Positions 48,011-58,179 of a DNA stretch of 64,000 nucleotides are shown piece after piece. The notes below the pieces were generated by a model. The model did no database searches. It had not been told where the DNA came from and saw nothing but the letters and a program-made list of their open reading frames with translations. This DNA is from Pseudisothecium myosuroides (taxonomy: Eukaryota; Streptophyta; Bryopsida; Hypnales; Lembophyllaceae). Positions within the stretch are counted from its first letter, which is position 1, and each line of letters starts with the position of its first letter. Location of the stretch: contig OX637293.1 in NCBI GenBank assembly GCA_951799445.1, positions 26,970,001-27,034,000 on the forward strand. Direction: 5' to 3'. A program made the translations under genes and the position numbers.

Positions 48011-49560
48011 TGCATGAAATTGCCAGACATTTTTAAAACAAAACCATTCCATGGCAGGGCCCGTTTCATTCCCAATTTTTTTTACTTCACGTGAATTAGA
48101 ATTTTGCAATGGGCAAGAAGTGAATAATTATAGTGGTGGAATCTAAATCCTAAGAGGAATTCCAACTTCCACGATAGAATTTTATGCATGCATGTATGAA
48201 CCATCCATGACGTTTTTAAAATGAAGCCATTTCATGGCAGGGCCCAATATTTTTATTCCCCATTTTTTTTAATTCACGTTAAGATGGATTTTTCAACGGG
48301 CAAGAAGTAAAAATAGTGGTGGAATCTAAATCCTGAGAGCAATTCCAACTTCCATGATAGAATTTTATGCATGCATGTATGAACCATCCATGACATTTTT
48401 CAAATGAAGCCATTGATTTCCATGGCAGGGCCCGTTTCATTCCCAATTTTTTTTACTTCACGTGAATTAGAATTTTGCAATGGACAAGAAGTGAATAATT
48501 ATAGTGGTGGAATCTAAATCCTAAGAGGAATTCCAACTTCCACGATAGAATTTTATGCATGCATGTATGAACCATCCAGGACGTTTTTAAAATGAAGCCA
48601 TTTCATGGCAGGGCCCAATATTTTTATTCCCCATTTTTATTAATTCACGTTAAGATGGATTTTTCAACGGGCAAGAAGTAAAAATAGTGGTGGAATCTAA
48701 ATCCTGAGAGCAATTCCAACTTCCATGATAGAATTTTATGCATGCATGTATGAACCATCCATGACATTTTTCAAATGAAGCCATTGATTTCCATAACAGG
48801 GCCCGTTTCATTCCCAATTTTTTTTACTTCACGTGAATTAGAATTTTGCAATGGGCAAGAAGTGAATAATTATAGTGGTGGAATCTAAATCCTAAGAGGA
48901 ATTCCAACTTCCACGATAGAATTTTATGCATGCATGTATGAACCATCCATGACGTTTTTAAAATGAAGCCATTTCATGGCAGGGCCCAATATTTTTATTC
49001 CCCATTTTTTTTAATTCACGTTAAGATGGATTTTTCAACGGGCAAGAAGTGAATAATTATAGTGGAGGAATCTAAATCATAAGAGCAATTCCAACTTCCA
49101 CAATAGAATTTTATGCATGCATGTATGAACCATCCATGACGTTTTTAAAATGAAGCCATTCCATGGCAGGGCCTGACTGTTTCATTCCCAATTTTTTTTA
49201 CTTCACGTGAATTAGAATTTTGCAATGGGCAAGAAGTGAATATAGTGGTGGAATCTAAATCCTGAGAGCAATTCCAACTTCTACAGTAGAATTTTATGCA
49301 TGCACGTGTGAAATTCCATGACATTTTTAAAATGAAGCCATAGTTCAATTATGGCAGGGCCCGTTTCATTCCCAATTTTTTTATTTTCATGTGAATTAGA
49401 ATTTTTCAACGGGCAAGACTAGAAAATAGTGGTGGAATTTAAGGTTGGAGCAATTACATTTTTCTAAATCAAATTTTATGCATGCATATATGAAATTTCA
49501 TGACTTTTTAAAATAATATTATTTAAGCCGTTTCAAGCCATCACGCATTTCATTCCCGAT
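48011..49560 (+). repeat. Satellite of about 185-bp units with alternating A and B types
   Basis: The landmark TTTTATGCATGCATGTATGA starts at 48,180, 48,363, 48,551, 48,734, 48,922, 49,109, 49,292 and 49,474, a spacing of 182-188 bp. Units alternate between a type with GGGCCCGTTTCATTCCCAAT and a type with GGGCCCAATATTTTTATTCC. This gives a two-unit higher-order period of about 371 bp in most of the array. The last units decay. Confidence 0.9.
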
Positions 49561-49878
49561 TTTTTGTTTCACATTGGTGGAGATTGTTCAAATAACAATA
49601 ACAAATAACAATATAACGCACATCGTTGTCAAATAATGATGTAGATGTATACCATGTTTGATCATTTCAAAAATGCAGATGAAGATTGCATGACCTACAA
49701 TATTCTCATGAATGACATGATTCCAGGTTTAAGCATTCATCACTCGTCAAAGTGCATTAACAAATTTGAAAGCATTTAACTCATTAAATCATTCAGACTG
49801 AGATTTAAAATACAAAATAAATAAATGGTTCAGTTTGTTCTTTGTTCCATCATGATTGCACATCCAAAGTCCTTCACA
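49561..49878. other. AT-rich intergenic core of the element
   Basis: No ORF, palindrome or repeat recognised between the satellite and the hairpin MITE. Confidence 0.4.
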
Positions 49879-50031
49879 AGGGGCTTTTTTGCGTTTCCCT
49901 CTCTTACTTTCCCCTATGTAAACAACAATCTTATGACTTTTCATTGTGTCAACGGATTGTGACACAACGAGAAGTCATGGATTGCCGTTTACGCAGGAAA
50001 AAATGAGAGAGGGAAACGCAAAAAAGCCCCT
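49879..50031. mobile_element. 153-bp near-perfect hairpin MITE
   Basis: AGGGGCTTTTTTGCGTTTCC at the left is matched by the inverted right end. Pairing continues with few mismatches through most of each half (CCCTCTCT, GTAAAC, ATGACTT, TTGTGTCA), leaving a very small loop. No clear target duplication was found. Confidence 0.75.
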
Positions 50032-50519
50032 GGTGCTTTATTTAAAAATTCGTAGATGAAATAAAAATTGTATCAATCATTGTTTAATCCGTAAAGTCCC
50101 ATATTAAACCATAGGATGTTGTACTACGTAACAAGAATTATATATGAAATCAATCTATTAACTGACATTTTTAATTAGCAATATTAAGTTATATTGAATT
50201 TTAAGTTTATATGTTCCCAGTCTGAGATGACGTAAACTTAATTGAGGAAAAAATTGGAAACAAATAATCAGCGTCATTTTCATTTTTCATAATACCCTAA
50301 ACCCTAAAAGCCGTAAACCATGAACTGCAGACCCTGAAAACGTTAATGTAAAGTGCTGCCACTATATACCCTAAACCCTATTAAACCCTGAACCCTGAAA
50401 CCAAGAACCATGACCTTGAAACCGTGAACACTACACTACAACATGTACCCTAAACCCTATGACCGTGGACTGTAGACCCTATGACTGTGGACCCTAGACC
50501 CTAAGATTGCATTCATTGG
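50032..50519 (+). repeat. AT-rich DNA with degenerate telomere-like CCCTAAA repeats
   Basis: From about 50,290 to 50,500 the sequence is rich in ACCCTAAACCCTA and drifted ACCCTGAAACC, ACCATGA and ACCCTATGAC units. The core matches the plant TTTAGGG telomere repeat on the opposite strand. It may be an interstitial telomere-like tract or a locally expanded simple repeat. Confidence 0.55.
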
Positions 50520-51248
50520 AATAGAAAATAACAAATATGAACAGAGGAGAGTTCAAAATTTTTGTTGATTCTTTCTGTGAGGTGTTCCACATGTTTCAGG
50601 TGCTCAAGCTTTTGGGTTCACGAGATTTGGTACAGTTCATTTCTGTAGGATACGTATAATCAGGTCGTGTAGGGGAAGAATTCCGAGTATTGATCGGGGA
50701 AGCGTGTGACATTCTGTCAAGTGAAAGTCTTCAGAGTTTGATCCGCTTTGGTCAAAGCATCATTGACTCCTAGAAAACGGTGCAACGATACCATCCTTGA
50801 ATGCGGCGAATTTCAAAATGTCAGTGAAGAATCAGAATTTCAGTGAAGCCTGGATTTGCAAAGTTCCAGTCAGAAAGTCAAGAGCCCCACACCCTCCCTC
50901 CTTGTAGTCGGAGATGCGTGGAATTCGAGAATGCAATCAACTTCCAAAGTGAAGGACCGCACATACCCTCCAGCCGTTGTTGATTGTGGCACGGCATTCA
51001 AGAACGCATCCAACATTCGAAATCAAGGATCGCTTGGTGATTTCAAAATTCGCGGCGGGAATTCAGAGCTGAAGAGTTCCAACCAGCCACCTGGTTCATA
51101 ACCCAAAAAGAACCTGGAGCTTGCTCTTTTCGATTGCACACGTGAAAAGGCGGAGCAGGCTGCGGAGTGGCGAGTGGGTGTCTGCCGGCGTTGGCGACAG
51201 AGTGGGCGTGGAGGCGCACGAAGTTCTGACCAAGCCAATTGCTGCAAG
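50520..51248 (+). promoter_or_regulatory. Probable promoter and leader exon of the DUF7869-type gene
   Basis: Moderate-GC DNA ending in a strong donor (CTGCAAG then GTAAGA, 51,248/51,249). It pairs with an acceptor CGTCCACAG at 52,652, so the gene appears to have a non-coding first exon and a 1.4-kb leader intron. No TATA box was identified. ORFs on both strands here are short and unconvincing. Confidence 0.45.
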
Positions 51249-52652
51249 GTAAGAATGCATCCCTTGCAAGTGTTATGCGATTCCGAATGTTGAGGATTTT
51301 GTAGTCGAATTGACGCCACTGCACTCTGTCACAAACTGAGGATGTCGTAGATTGAAAGTGAAACGGAGTCTGCGATAATTTTCTTCGCGCATTGGTCTCA
51401 TTTTGCGAAAAACTCACGTGCTTAAGGGATCACCATGCTGTGGTGACATCAAGGTTCCTTTTGAATCGCGGGACGGCACTGCCCTGAGGGCAAGTTGATA
51501 TGAGAACCTTGTACGTGGATGACAACCGGTCAGAACGTCTTCACAAAGTAGTGAAATTAGGTTGCGTTAGGAATTAGGCGAACTTACATGAGGAAAACCC
51601 AGCCATCAAATTCAACTACTTCTAAGAACGTTTCTTATTGTACCCATGGAGGTTCAGGAGTCTGAATTACAAAAAAATCCACTTTAAAAGTAGAGAATTT
51701 TTGTACAGTAACTGAGAATAGTTATAGAATGTCGAATGTTATAAAAACAGTGACAGGAAACCTAATTTCACGATCTTCGGTAAATACGTTGGTCTACGAC
51801 AATAGAATACGTGTATATATCCAACATACGTAAGCATCGTGGGATCCCACGATCTCCGCTTATTGAGCGTGGGCGAGACCTCTCAGTCTTGGTGTAGAGA
51901 GATATCGCGGTCTGGTAGTCGAGGGATCTCCTATAATTTCGTCGTGGGATCCCACGATCGATTGATCCTTGGCTCTGGCCTTCTTGGTGTACGTCTACGT
52001 GCCTTACTTATCGATGACCGTCATACTCCTTGTCGATCTTGTATAAGCATCGTGGGATCTCACGATCACATTTTCGGTTGGCACCAGGTTCTCCTACTCG
52101 GGGGGGTTCACAAACACTCTTCCGGATTTTACAGGATACCGAACTCGTGGGATCCCACGATTGATTGATAATATGTCGGGGACTCATCAGAGTGATTCAG
52201 TTTGACCCACTACTTCATTTGTATTTCTGTAGCGGTCTATGTGATCCCTTAGGAGGATCTTGGAATACCGCGATCTCTGGTTTAAGTGATTAAGCGCCAA
52301 GAGTGTCGTGGGATCCCACGATGTACTGAACGTTCTTTGGTTAATGTCTTCTAAACTTCTGCAACGTTTTCTTGGATGCCTTGGCTTCTTCCAAGTGGTT
52401 CTGGGACGGCCTTCTTGAGATCGCACTATCGCGTCTGGGCTTTCGAACTTCTTGTTGACAGTAACTAGATTCACTTGTTCATGTTGCGTTGCCGTGTGAT
52501 CGTGAGTTCCCACGACTGTACAGACGTTGATGCTTCTGTCCTTCATGTCGTGAGGTTACAATGCCATGAATGCAGCGCTCTTCTGTAGACATGCCTAACT
52601 CCTTGAATGTATGATGTACAGGTTTTACGGATCGTTTTAATCTCGTCCACAG
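51249..52652 (+). promoter_or_regulatory. Leader intron of the DUF7869-type gene, rich in palindromes
   Basis: GTAAGA at the start and TCGTCCACAG at the end. It contains palindromes at 51,835-51,854, 51,941-51,960, 52,049-52,066, 52,145-52,161, 52,305-52,323 and about 52,499-52,517. Centres are spaced 105, 108, 95, 161 and 194 bp. Weaker relatives lie near 51,899 and 51,919. The ORF that reads through them repeats VGSHD and is an artefact of the palindrome. Confidence 0.6.
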
Positions 52653-53039
52653 GATTCGATAGAGCTCACTCTGACAATGGATTCATTCTGTGAGTCTGCT
52701 GCTGACGCGATAGTTCCGTATGTGGACGGAACGCATGTAGAGGGTGAATCACAGGATTCCACCGGTGGATGTGAAGCGTTTGTGAATGGTGATTGGGTTA
52801 AGCTGTTTGTGCCTGGATTCGGTGAAGTTGGATCAGGAATCATTAAAGAGGTTCGTCCCCAGGGCCAGTGGCTGGGTGTGCCCATACCTGTTGAGCCTTG
52901 GATTTACATTCTGGTGCGACCTCATTCTATCAAATTAGAATTCCAGGATTTGAAATGCTTTCCTTGTCAGAGGGGTATGAACACATTAGAGGATGTTCAA
53001 GAGAATGTAGTGTTGTGGAGAGCCGCCGACGTTGTTAGA

Positions 53040-53061
53040 GCGTCGGGGGATCCCCCGATGG
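53040..53061 (+). repeat. Palindrome inside the DUF7869-type coding exon
   Basis: GCGTCGGGGGATCCCCCGAT, centred on GATC, encodes ASGDPPM, the same GDP peptide produced by the coding palindromes of the other gene. Confidence 0.8.
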
Positions 53062-53992
53062 ATCCATGTCCGTATATTCGTCAAGGAGCCTGGTTTGGAC
53101 TTGATGTGCATCGGAAGGACGCCGACGGACTCCTCGTTTCCTCGGGTCGTATCATTTGTTGGAGTCCGGAGGATCATTTCCAAGAGGAGACACTTGGTGA
53201 AGGTTTCCTAGGTGTGACAGTCCTCGATGTTTTTGTGGGTGACACCGAAGCCATAATGTCTCACGATAGGTGGCCAATTTCGGAGTGCTGGTTTCCCAAC
53301 GGTCGTTCGTTGAAGGAGACAGTGGATCATTTTGCCGCCATTCCCGATATGGACGACCCTCTCGCTTACCTCGGAGGTAGAATGAAAGCACCATATTGGT
53401 TTATAGTTCGCAAACCCAATCTGGAACTGAAGGAATCGCAGTACTCCCGCAAAACGGCAGACGAGGAGATTCGGAAAGTCAGCTCGGAGAAGTGCTGCAG
53501 ACGTCTGTGTTGTCAGCATTATAACCAGGAGTTCACGCTGTTAGTAAGGCAGAAGTACTACTTGAAGTCGTTTGACGAGCGCCGTGAATATGGGATTGGA
53601 GTGGGAGGACAACTACACGAAAGGTACGGGGAGCGGAAGTGGAAATACGTCACGCTAGAGGGAGTTGATGTTTGTGGCAAGGCGTGGCACATAATTCACG
53701 GCATCCCGAAGTCCACTTACCACAGTTACATCGAGATGTACAACGACGGCGTCGTATCAGGGACGCACAAAAAAACAGAGGGGTTAAGCGCCCGCGGGCT
53801 CGGACTGTTCAGGTCGCTGGGACTATGAAAGCCATTATTGATGAGAATGCTGATCAAATGCCCCACCAAATGCGCGGCATCGGGAATGGGCGAACAGACA
53901 CTCTAAAATTCCTTCCCCCCGGAAGAAATTGGAAACGAGTCCGAGCAGACGCCAACGAGGTAGTGCCCCTTATCTCCTGTCACTGATTTATT

Positions 53993-54041
53993 GATTGTGA
54001 GATCTCCCGACGAGATCAATGATCGTGAGATATCACGATCA
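53993..54041 (+). repeat. Two palindromes in the 165-bp intron
   Basis: A diverged copy at 53,993-54,012 (TTGTGAGATCTCCCGACG core) and a near-perfect GATATC-centred copy at 54,019-54,041 (GATCGTGAGATATCACGATC). Confidence 0.75.
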
Positions 54042-56062
54042 CTGTTCTGGTGCATTGCTTGTCATTTGCATTCCTTCCCCTTCGCTCGTACCGATGCTTA
54101 AGCGTACCAATTCTGGATGTGCAGTTGAATGCCGACTACGGTCTGCCGCCCGTCAGCCAGTCGACTATTAGTAGACTCAAGCGAGAGCACTTCAACAACG
54201 TCTCCATTAAGCCTGTCGGAAGTTCGTTTGCAAAATGTACTACGTGCGACCACCTACAGCAGTTTATTCTGAAGTCTCCGAAAGGAAGCCTCGAGTACGT
54301 GGAGTTCATGAAGCAGCGGACTCATCATCTGAATCACCAAGCTTCTTGCCGTCGTTTGTATGCGTCTTGGCGTGAGGAATCCAAACGAGATCCTCGAAGA
54401 ATTTTATGTATAATTCACAACAAGATGGATACATCCAAGACGGCTCTACCCAGACTCCGGGTGACAACGAAGGCCACGGCCGGTCTGGGGCAGCTTCCGA
54501 TGAGCGTTACTGGAATGGTAGCTCATGGCCATGGTGACGGTGCTTACGCCCATTATGCTCCATCTTGCTGGCCGGCGGACTCCAACTTCACCATTTCGTC
54601 TTTGGCGAGGTTGTTGCGCCGGCTGGAGGGTCCACCTATTCGAGAGGCAGGCGACCTCTTTCCATATCCGCCGGCTAACTCATTGTTCGAGGCACTGCTT
54701 AGAGGGAAGTCTAGATGTATAGACAGCCTAACCCTCACCGAACCTAGAGCTCGGGTCGGAAGTACCCCTCTTCCTGAAAATTTATATCTTCAACTTGACA
54801 ACTCTGCCAAGGATAACAAGAACAAATATCTGATGGCGTTCTTATCCTTGCTCACTGCACGAGATGTATTCAAGGAAATTCAGGTTGGGTTTCTACTAGT
54901 TGGACACACTCACGAGGACATCGATGCATATTTCAGCCACCTTTCCAAGGCCCTGAAGACCAAGAACACTTTTGTCGTCGCTGACCTCATGAATGCCTTC
55001 ATGCAGTCCCAAGAACTGTCATTTATGCCGGAGTTCATACAGGAGGTGGGGGATTTCAAGTCGTTCGTGGAGGGTTACCAATGCGATCGCGGGGAAAAAT
55101 TAATTGGATTGGGGGAGATGCACCTGTTCAAGTTCTACGTGGACACTAATGGGGTCCCCGTCATGAACTTCAAAAGGTCAGCAGTTGATTTGAACTGGTT
55201 GCCGTCGAAGAAACCTTCTGAACGCATTTGGAAGACAGACAGCAATGGTCGGCCCATGCTCCCTCACGGCTGTCCAAAGCCTGTTCCGTTTAAGCCCATG
55301 TGGGGTAGCGAGGTTCCGATACCGCATGGACATCAAGAGAAGGCAAGGGAAGCGGCGCGGAAAGCTACCTTGAACAAGGGTTTCATGCTGGTAGGACTCG
55401 AGAAATACATTCAATACTGGCAATACGGTATTTCTAGATGCGAGGGATTTGCAACTGCGTTCGGTCCATACGTGGATTACTGGAAGTGTGTTCTCGATCA
55501 GCTGAAGGAACCATTACCCGAGTGTCCTCCGGAGTTGGTGGAAGGCTTCTAGCCACAACACGATTGGAGGGTGGCGCGTAATGGAGTCCCTCGCTCAGGA
55601 TCGACGGTGAATCCCATGGACGTGATTCCGGAGGAAGAAGAGGAGCCGGAGCCTTACTGCGGCCCTGCAAATGAAGCACCAAGGGAAAGCTTTAATCCAT
55701 GGCTAGACATACGACCAGGCTGTTGGGTACTTGTCAGACCGGAAGTCCCGGAATCATGTGCTGTTTGGCAGGGAAGAGCATTGTCTACTGTATGCAGAGT
55801 GGAAGGAGATGTGAATAACGGGAAGTTCTTGCTTCAGTACTGGCGACCCGATAACTCCGAAACGAGGCTGGAATTGCTTTATCGGAATTGCTGGTACGGT
55901 AAATGGGTCGTTGAAAAAAGTCCCCCCACCTGGGTGGACGCGGGTGCTGCAGTGTATGCGAATTGGTCTAGGAGAGTGGATCAAAAATCACGGATGATTC
56001 CTCAGAAGAATAGGGAGGCTGCCTTAGTGAATTTGAATCGGGCAAACGTGGTGGACCCATGA

Positions 56063-57490
56063 TTGAGTGCCTAGTCCGGGGTCGCTACTGCCATCGTGGG
56101 AACTCCCGACGCACTGTGTCGGTCGTCGCGGCAATCGTGAGATGTCACGATGCATTCTGCGGGGCGCGACTGCCATTGTGATATCGCACGACGCATTCTA
56201 CATCCAGTAAGCGCAGCAGCAAGTGGGGGTTTCGAAGTACAGTCCGTTGAGTCAGTAGGACTGTTCTTCGATTAGTTTTTCAGAGCTGCTTTTTGTGACT
56301 TGTATATGTAAAATAAATCTGTATGAATATATTAATATGTTTATGATTTCTATTCTTTGCGTGCGCCACGGGGGCAATGACTTGATAGCAGAAGCGCGGG
56401 ATGTCTTTCTTCCTCTCGTCTCCTGAAATGGAAGTGGTTTATGTTTGTGTGTGGAACAGAATACATTGCTCGGGTCACACATGCACTCAAATGAGTCTGA
56501 ATAATGCATTTCTTTTCTCTCACAATTACACTGTTGGAATTCTAGTCTTCTAGGTTTTGCATCTTCACAATTATATAGCGAACATTCAACCAAGTACGAA
56601 TCTATTTTTTGCAGTGAAAGAACCTTGATGTTCTTTACACAAACTGAAACTACTGTCATTATTTCGGATGGAATATTATGTTTACTTAGCCGTTATTCAT
56701 CTTCAGATGTATGTTGAACGTCTGAGTACCTGTGATTCAGTGGTCTACAGTTCTTCAAATGTCACTGTGAATAAGTTACTGTGATATGCCCCTGTCACTT
56801 CGTCATATCCTGACTACCTTAGCTCCACTATGTTAGCAGTCCGTCGGGGGATCTCCCGGTGAATCCTAGAACCGGACTCCTTATTCCCAAGAGCAATTGC
56901 TCATTTGGTAATTGTCAACTGATGTTTGAATTTCAAATCCACTTGTGTGTACTTCCTTTGAACTCTCGGGATACCATATATCTTTGAAAGAATCGCCCCC
57001 CTCGTGCCTTATTGTGAATCATTCTTAATGAACTCGGATATCACTTGCCCTTTAGCACAGGAATCAAATTGTACCCCACTTCGACACCAAGATTGTCAAT
57101 GAAGCCGACTCATATTCTACCACCCCGTCAGGGGATCTCCCGATAGAATTATGTGAAGATCAACGCTCACTGAGGGATTAATATGGGATGGGAGCCATGT
57201 TTGCAACAAGTGGTGGTCATCGGGGGATCTCTCGATAGGTTCTGAGACTTCAGTTGTGCTGTAAATTGGATGCCTAAACTACGGAAACCCGGTCCACAGA
57301 TCTCCTAATACAATCATGTGAACTCTACCACGGATCCGCTATGTTACAACTACACGATTTCTTTCATTTCCAAGCACATGAAGCACTCCCCGACATACTT
57401 GTGGGTGCTGAATTGGATGCATGCAAAGCGTTCCTATTTCAGGAGATCTCCAGATCCATAGAAAAACATCAAGGGATTTCACCGCCTCTT
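56063..57490 (+). other. 3' flank of the DUF7869-type gene with palindromes
   Basis: Palindromes at 56,092-56,111, 56,132-56,152 and 56,174-56,193 (about 41 bp apart), then 56,841-56,862, 57,126-57,145 and 57,218-57,237, with weaker ones near 57,296 and 57,440. An ATGTAAAATAAATC stretch near 56,310 could hold the polyadenylation signal. A minus-strand ORF at 56,659-56,252 has no family resemblance. Confidence 0.6.
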
Positions 57491-57520
57491 TACTTCTGGA
57501 CTATTGAAAGTCCAGAAGTA
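57491..57520. repeat. Hairpin overlapping the right terminal repeat
   Basis: TACTTCTGGACT and AGTCCAGAAGTA form a perfect 12-bp stem around ATTGAA. The outer arm overlaps the terminal inverted repeat by 10 bp, so part of the end is present in inverted form just inside. The left end has no equivalent perfect hairpin. Confidence 0.85.
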
Positions 57521-57534
57521 GTTAAATATGGCAT
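57511..57534 (-). repeat. Right terminal inverted repeat
   Basis: Perfect 24-bp inverse of 35,483-35,506; followed at once by the ATAG duplication. Confidence 0.9.
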
Positions 57535-57538
57535 ATAG
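57535..57538 (+). repeat. Target-site duplication ATAG, right
   Basis: Second copy of the duplication at 35,479-35,482. The bases that follow (ACAGTTAG) complete the interrupted R4 repeat. Confidence 0.85.
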
Positions 57539-58078
57539 ACAGTTAGTACAGTAGAATTTCACCGTTAGGTCATCATAACCCCTGATCATTGGCAATTAGC
57601 TTGGAAGTCGATCATCACATGCATCTCTAGGCATTTCTTTTGTCCATCCACGACACTTAGGAACCGTCAGCAAAAAATCCATTGCTTGGAAGGCATAGTG
57701 AACCACACTTACAACACCCCCTTATATTAAAAAAGTGGATAAAAGCTAAGAACCTGGTCGTGTTCGCTTTATTACCAAGGGTGGGTAATCTAGCGCCTAC
57801 ACATGGTTATATGCATAGTGGTTTTAGACTATTTTGGATAAAACCCCTCAAACTTGTCAACTTCCACTATTTCCAAAATTCTAACCTATTTACAAGTGGG
57901 ATTCAGGGGTGTTTTAAGGATAAAAGTCTATTTAAGACCAAATGCTATATTGGCATGTAACAAACCTATTTTTTTTTTACTCTCTTTTTAGGACTTTTTG
58001 CATATAATTTTAACTTAAGTTGTAAAATTTATAAATAAAAGAAACTATAAGTCCCAAGTGACAAATTGGATCTCATAG
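57539..58078 (+). repeat. Continuation of the split R4 repeat, plus an R1 fragment
   Basis: The segment 57,539-57,800 matches the minus strand of 28,060-27,830, including CCATTGCTTGGAAGGCA and ACCAAGGGTGGGTAATC. From about 57,820 to 58,078 it matches 32,400-32,597 (AAGTCCCAAGTGACAAATTGG), i.e. the start region of the LTR-like repeat in minus orientation. Confidence 0.65.
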
Positions 58079-58179
58079 ATACCCGACTTTTGGAGCCCGA
58101 TACCCAGCTAGTTACTTGTGCCTTGTCGTGCTGATCTCTAAATTGGTAGCTAGTTTCTCGTGGCTTTGTTTATATTGGT

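Larger units (their letters stand above)
52677..56062 (+). pseudogene. DUF7869-type protein, candidate transposase (damaged)
   Basis: Two coding exons: 52,677-53,959 and 54,125-56,062, intron GT-AG of 165 bp. Start ATG follows a leader acceptor at 52,652. The N-terminal part has SH3/agenet-like NGDWVKLFVPGFGEVGSG. The middle has CCRRLCC, FDERREYG and TYHSYIEMYNDG. The second exon has LYLQLDNSAKDNKNKYLMAF and VGHTHEDIDAYFSHL, which I recognise as the DUF7869 core, RNase H-like in style with conserved acidic residues. A small C-terminal domain follows (GCWVLVRP, WRPDNSE, GKWVVEKSPPTW). Two lesions break the frame: an A7 run at 53,769-53,775 needs a one-base change, and an in-frame TAG stands at 55,550-55,552. 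Intact length would be about 1,070 residues. Transposase role is inferred from position and family. Confidence 0.8.
35483..57534. mobile_element. 22,052-bp TIR DNA element with scattered palindromes
   Basis: Both ends carry a perfect 24-bp inverted repeat starting ATGCCATATTTAACTACTTC (35,483-35,506 and 57,511-57,534), extending to 28 bp with one mismatch. A 4-bp duplication ATAG flanks it, and an empty-site relative exists in the window. It holds two divergent intron-bearing genes: a ParB-like/FCP1-like giant protein on the minus strand and a DUF7869-type protein on the plus strand, the likely transposase. It also holds about 38 copies of a GATC-centred palindrome that I did not see outside it. 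Its satellite, foldback and MITE content lies between the two genes. I cannot assign it to a known superfamily: 4-bp duplication, ATGCC ends and this gene set match none I know well. Confidence 0.88.

Noticed and set aside
51839..52546. ORFs on both strands with repeated VGSHD or WDPT peptides
   Set aside because: The peptide repeats are the palindrome read through in whichever frame is open; the region is a leader intron.
56252..56659. Minus-strand ORF of 135 codons with several Cys
   Set aside because: Overlaps the 3' region of the DUF7869-type gene, matches no family, and has no splice or promoter support.
35543..57237. Scattered palindromes read as a CRISPR array
   Set aside because: Spacing is irregular over 22 kb, copies vary, they lie in coding and intron DNA, and the context is plant-like with spliced genes.
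35479..57538. Assignment of the large element to piggyBac because of the 4-bp duplication
   Set aside because: piggyBac uses TTAA only; here the duplication is ATAG and the encoded proteins are unrelated to piggyBac transposase.
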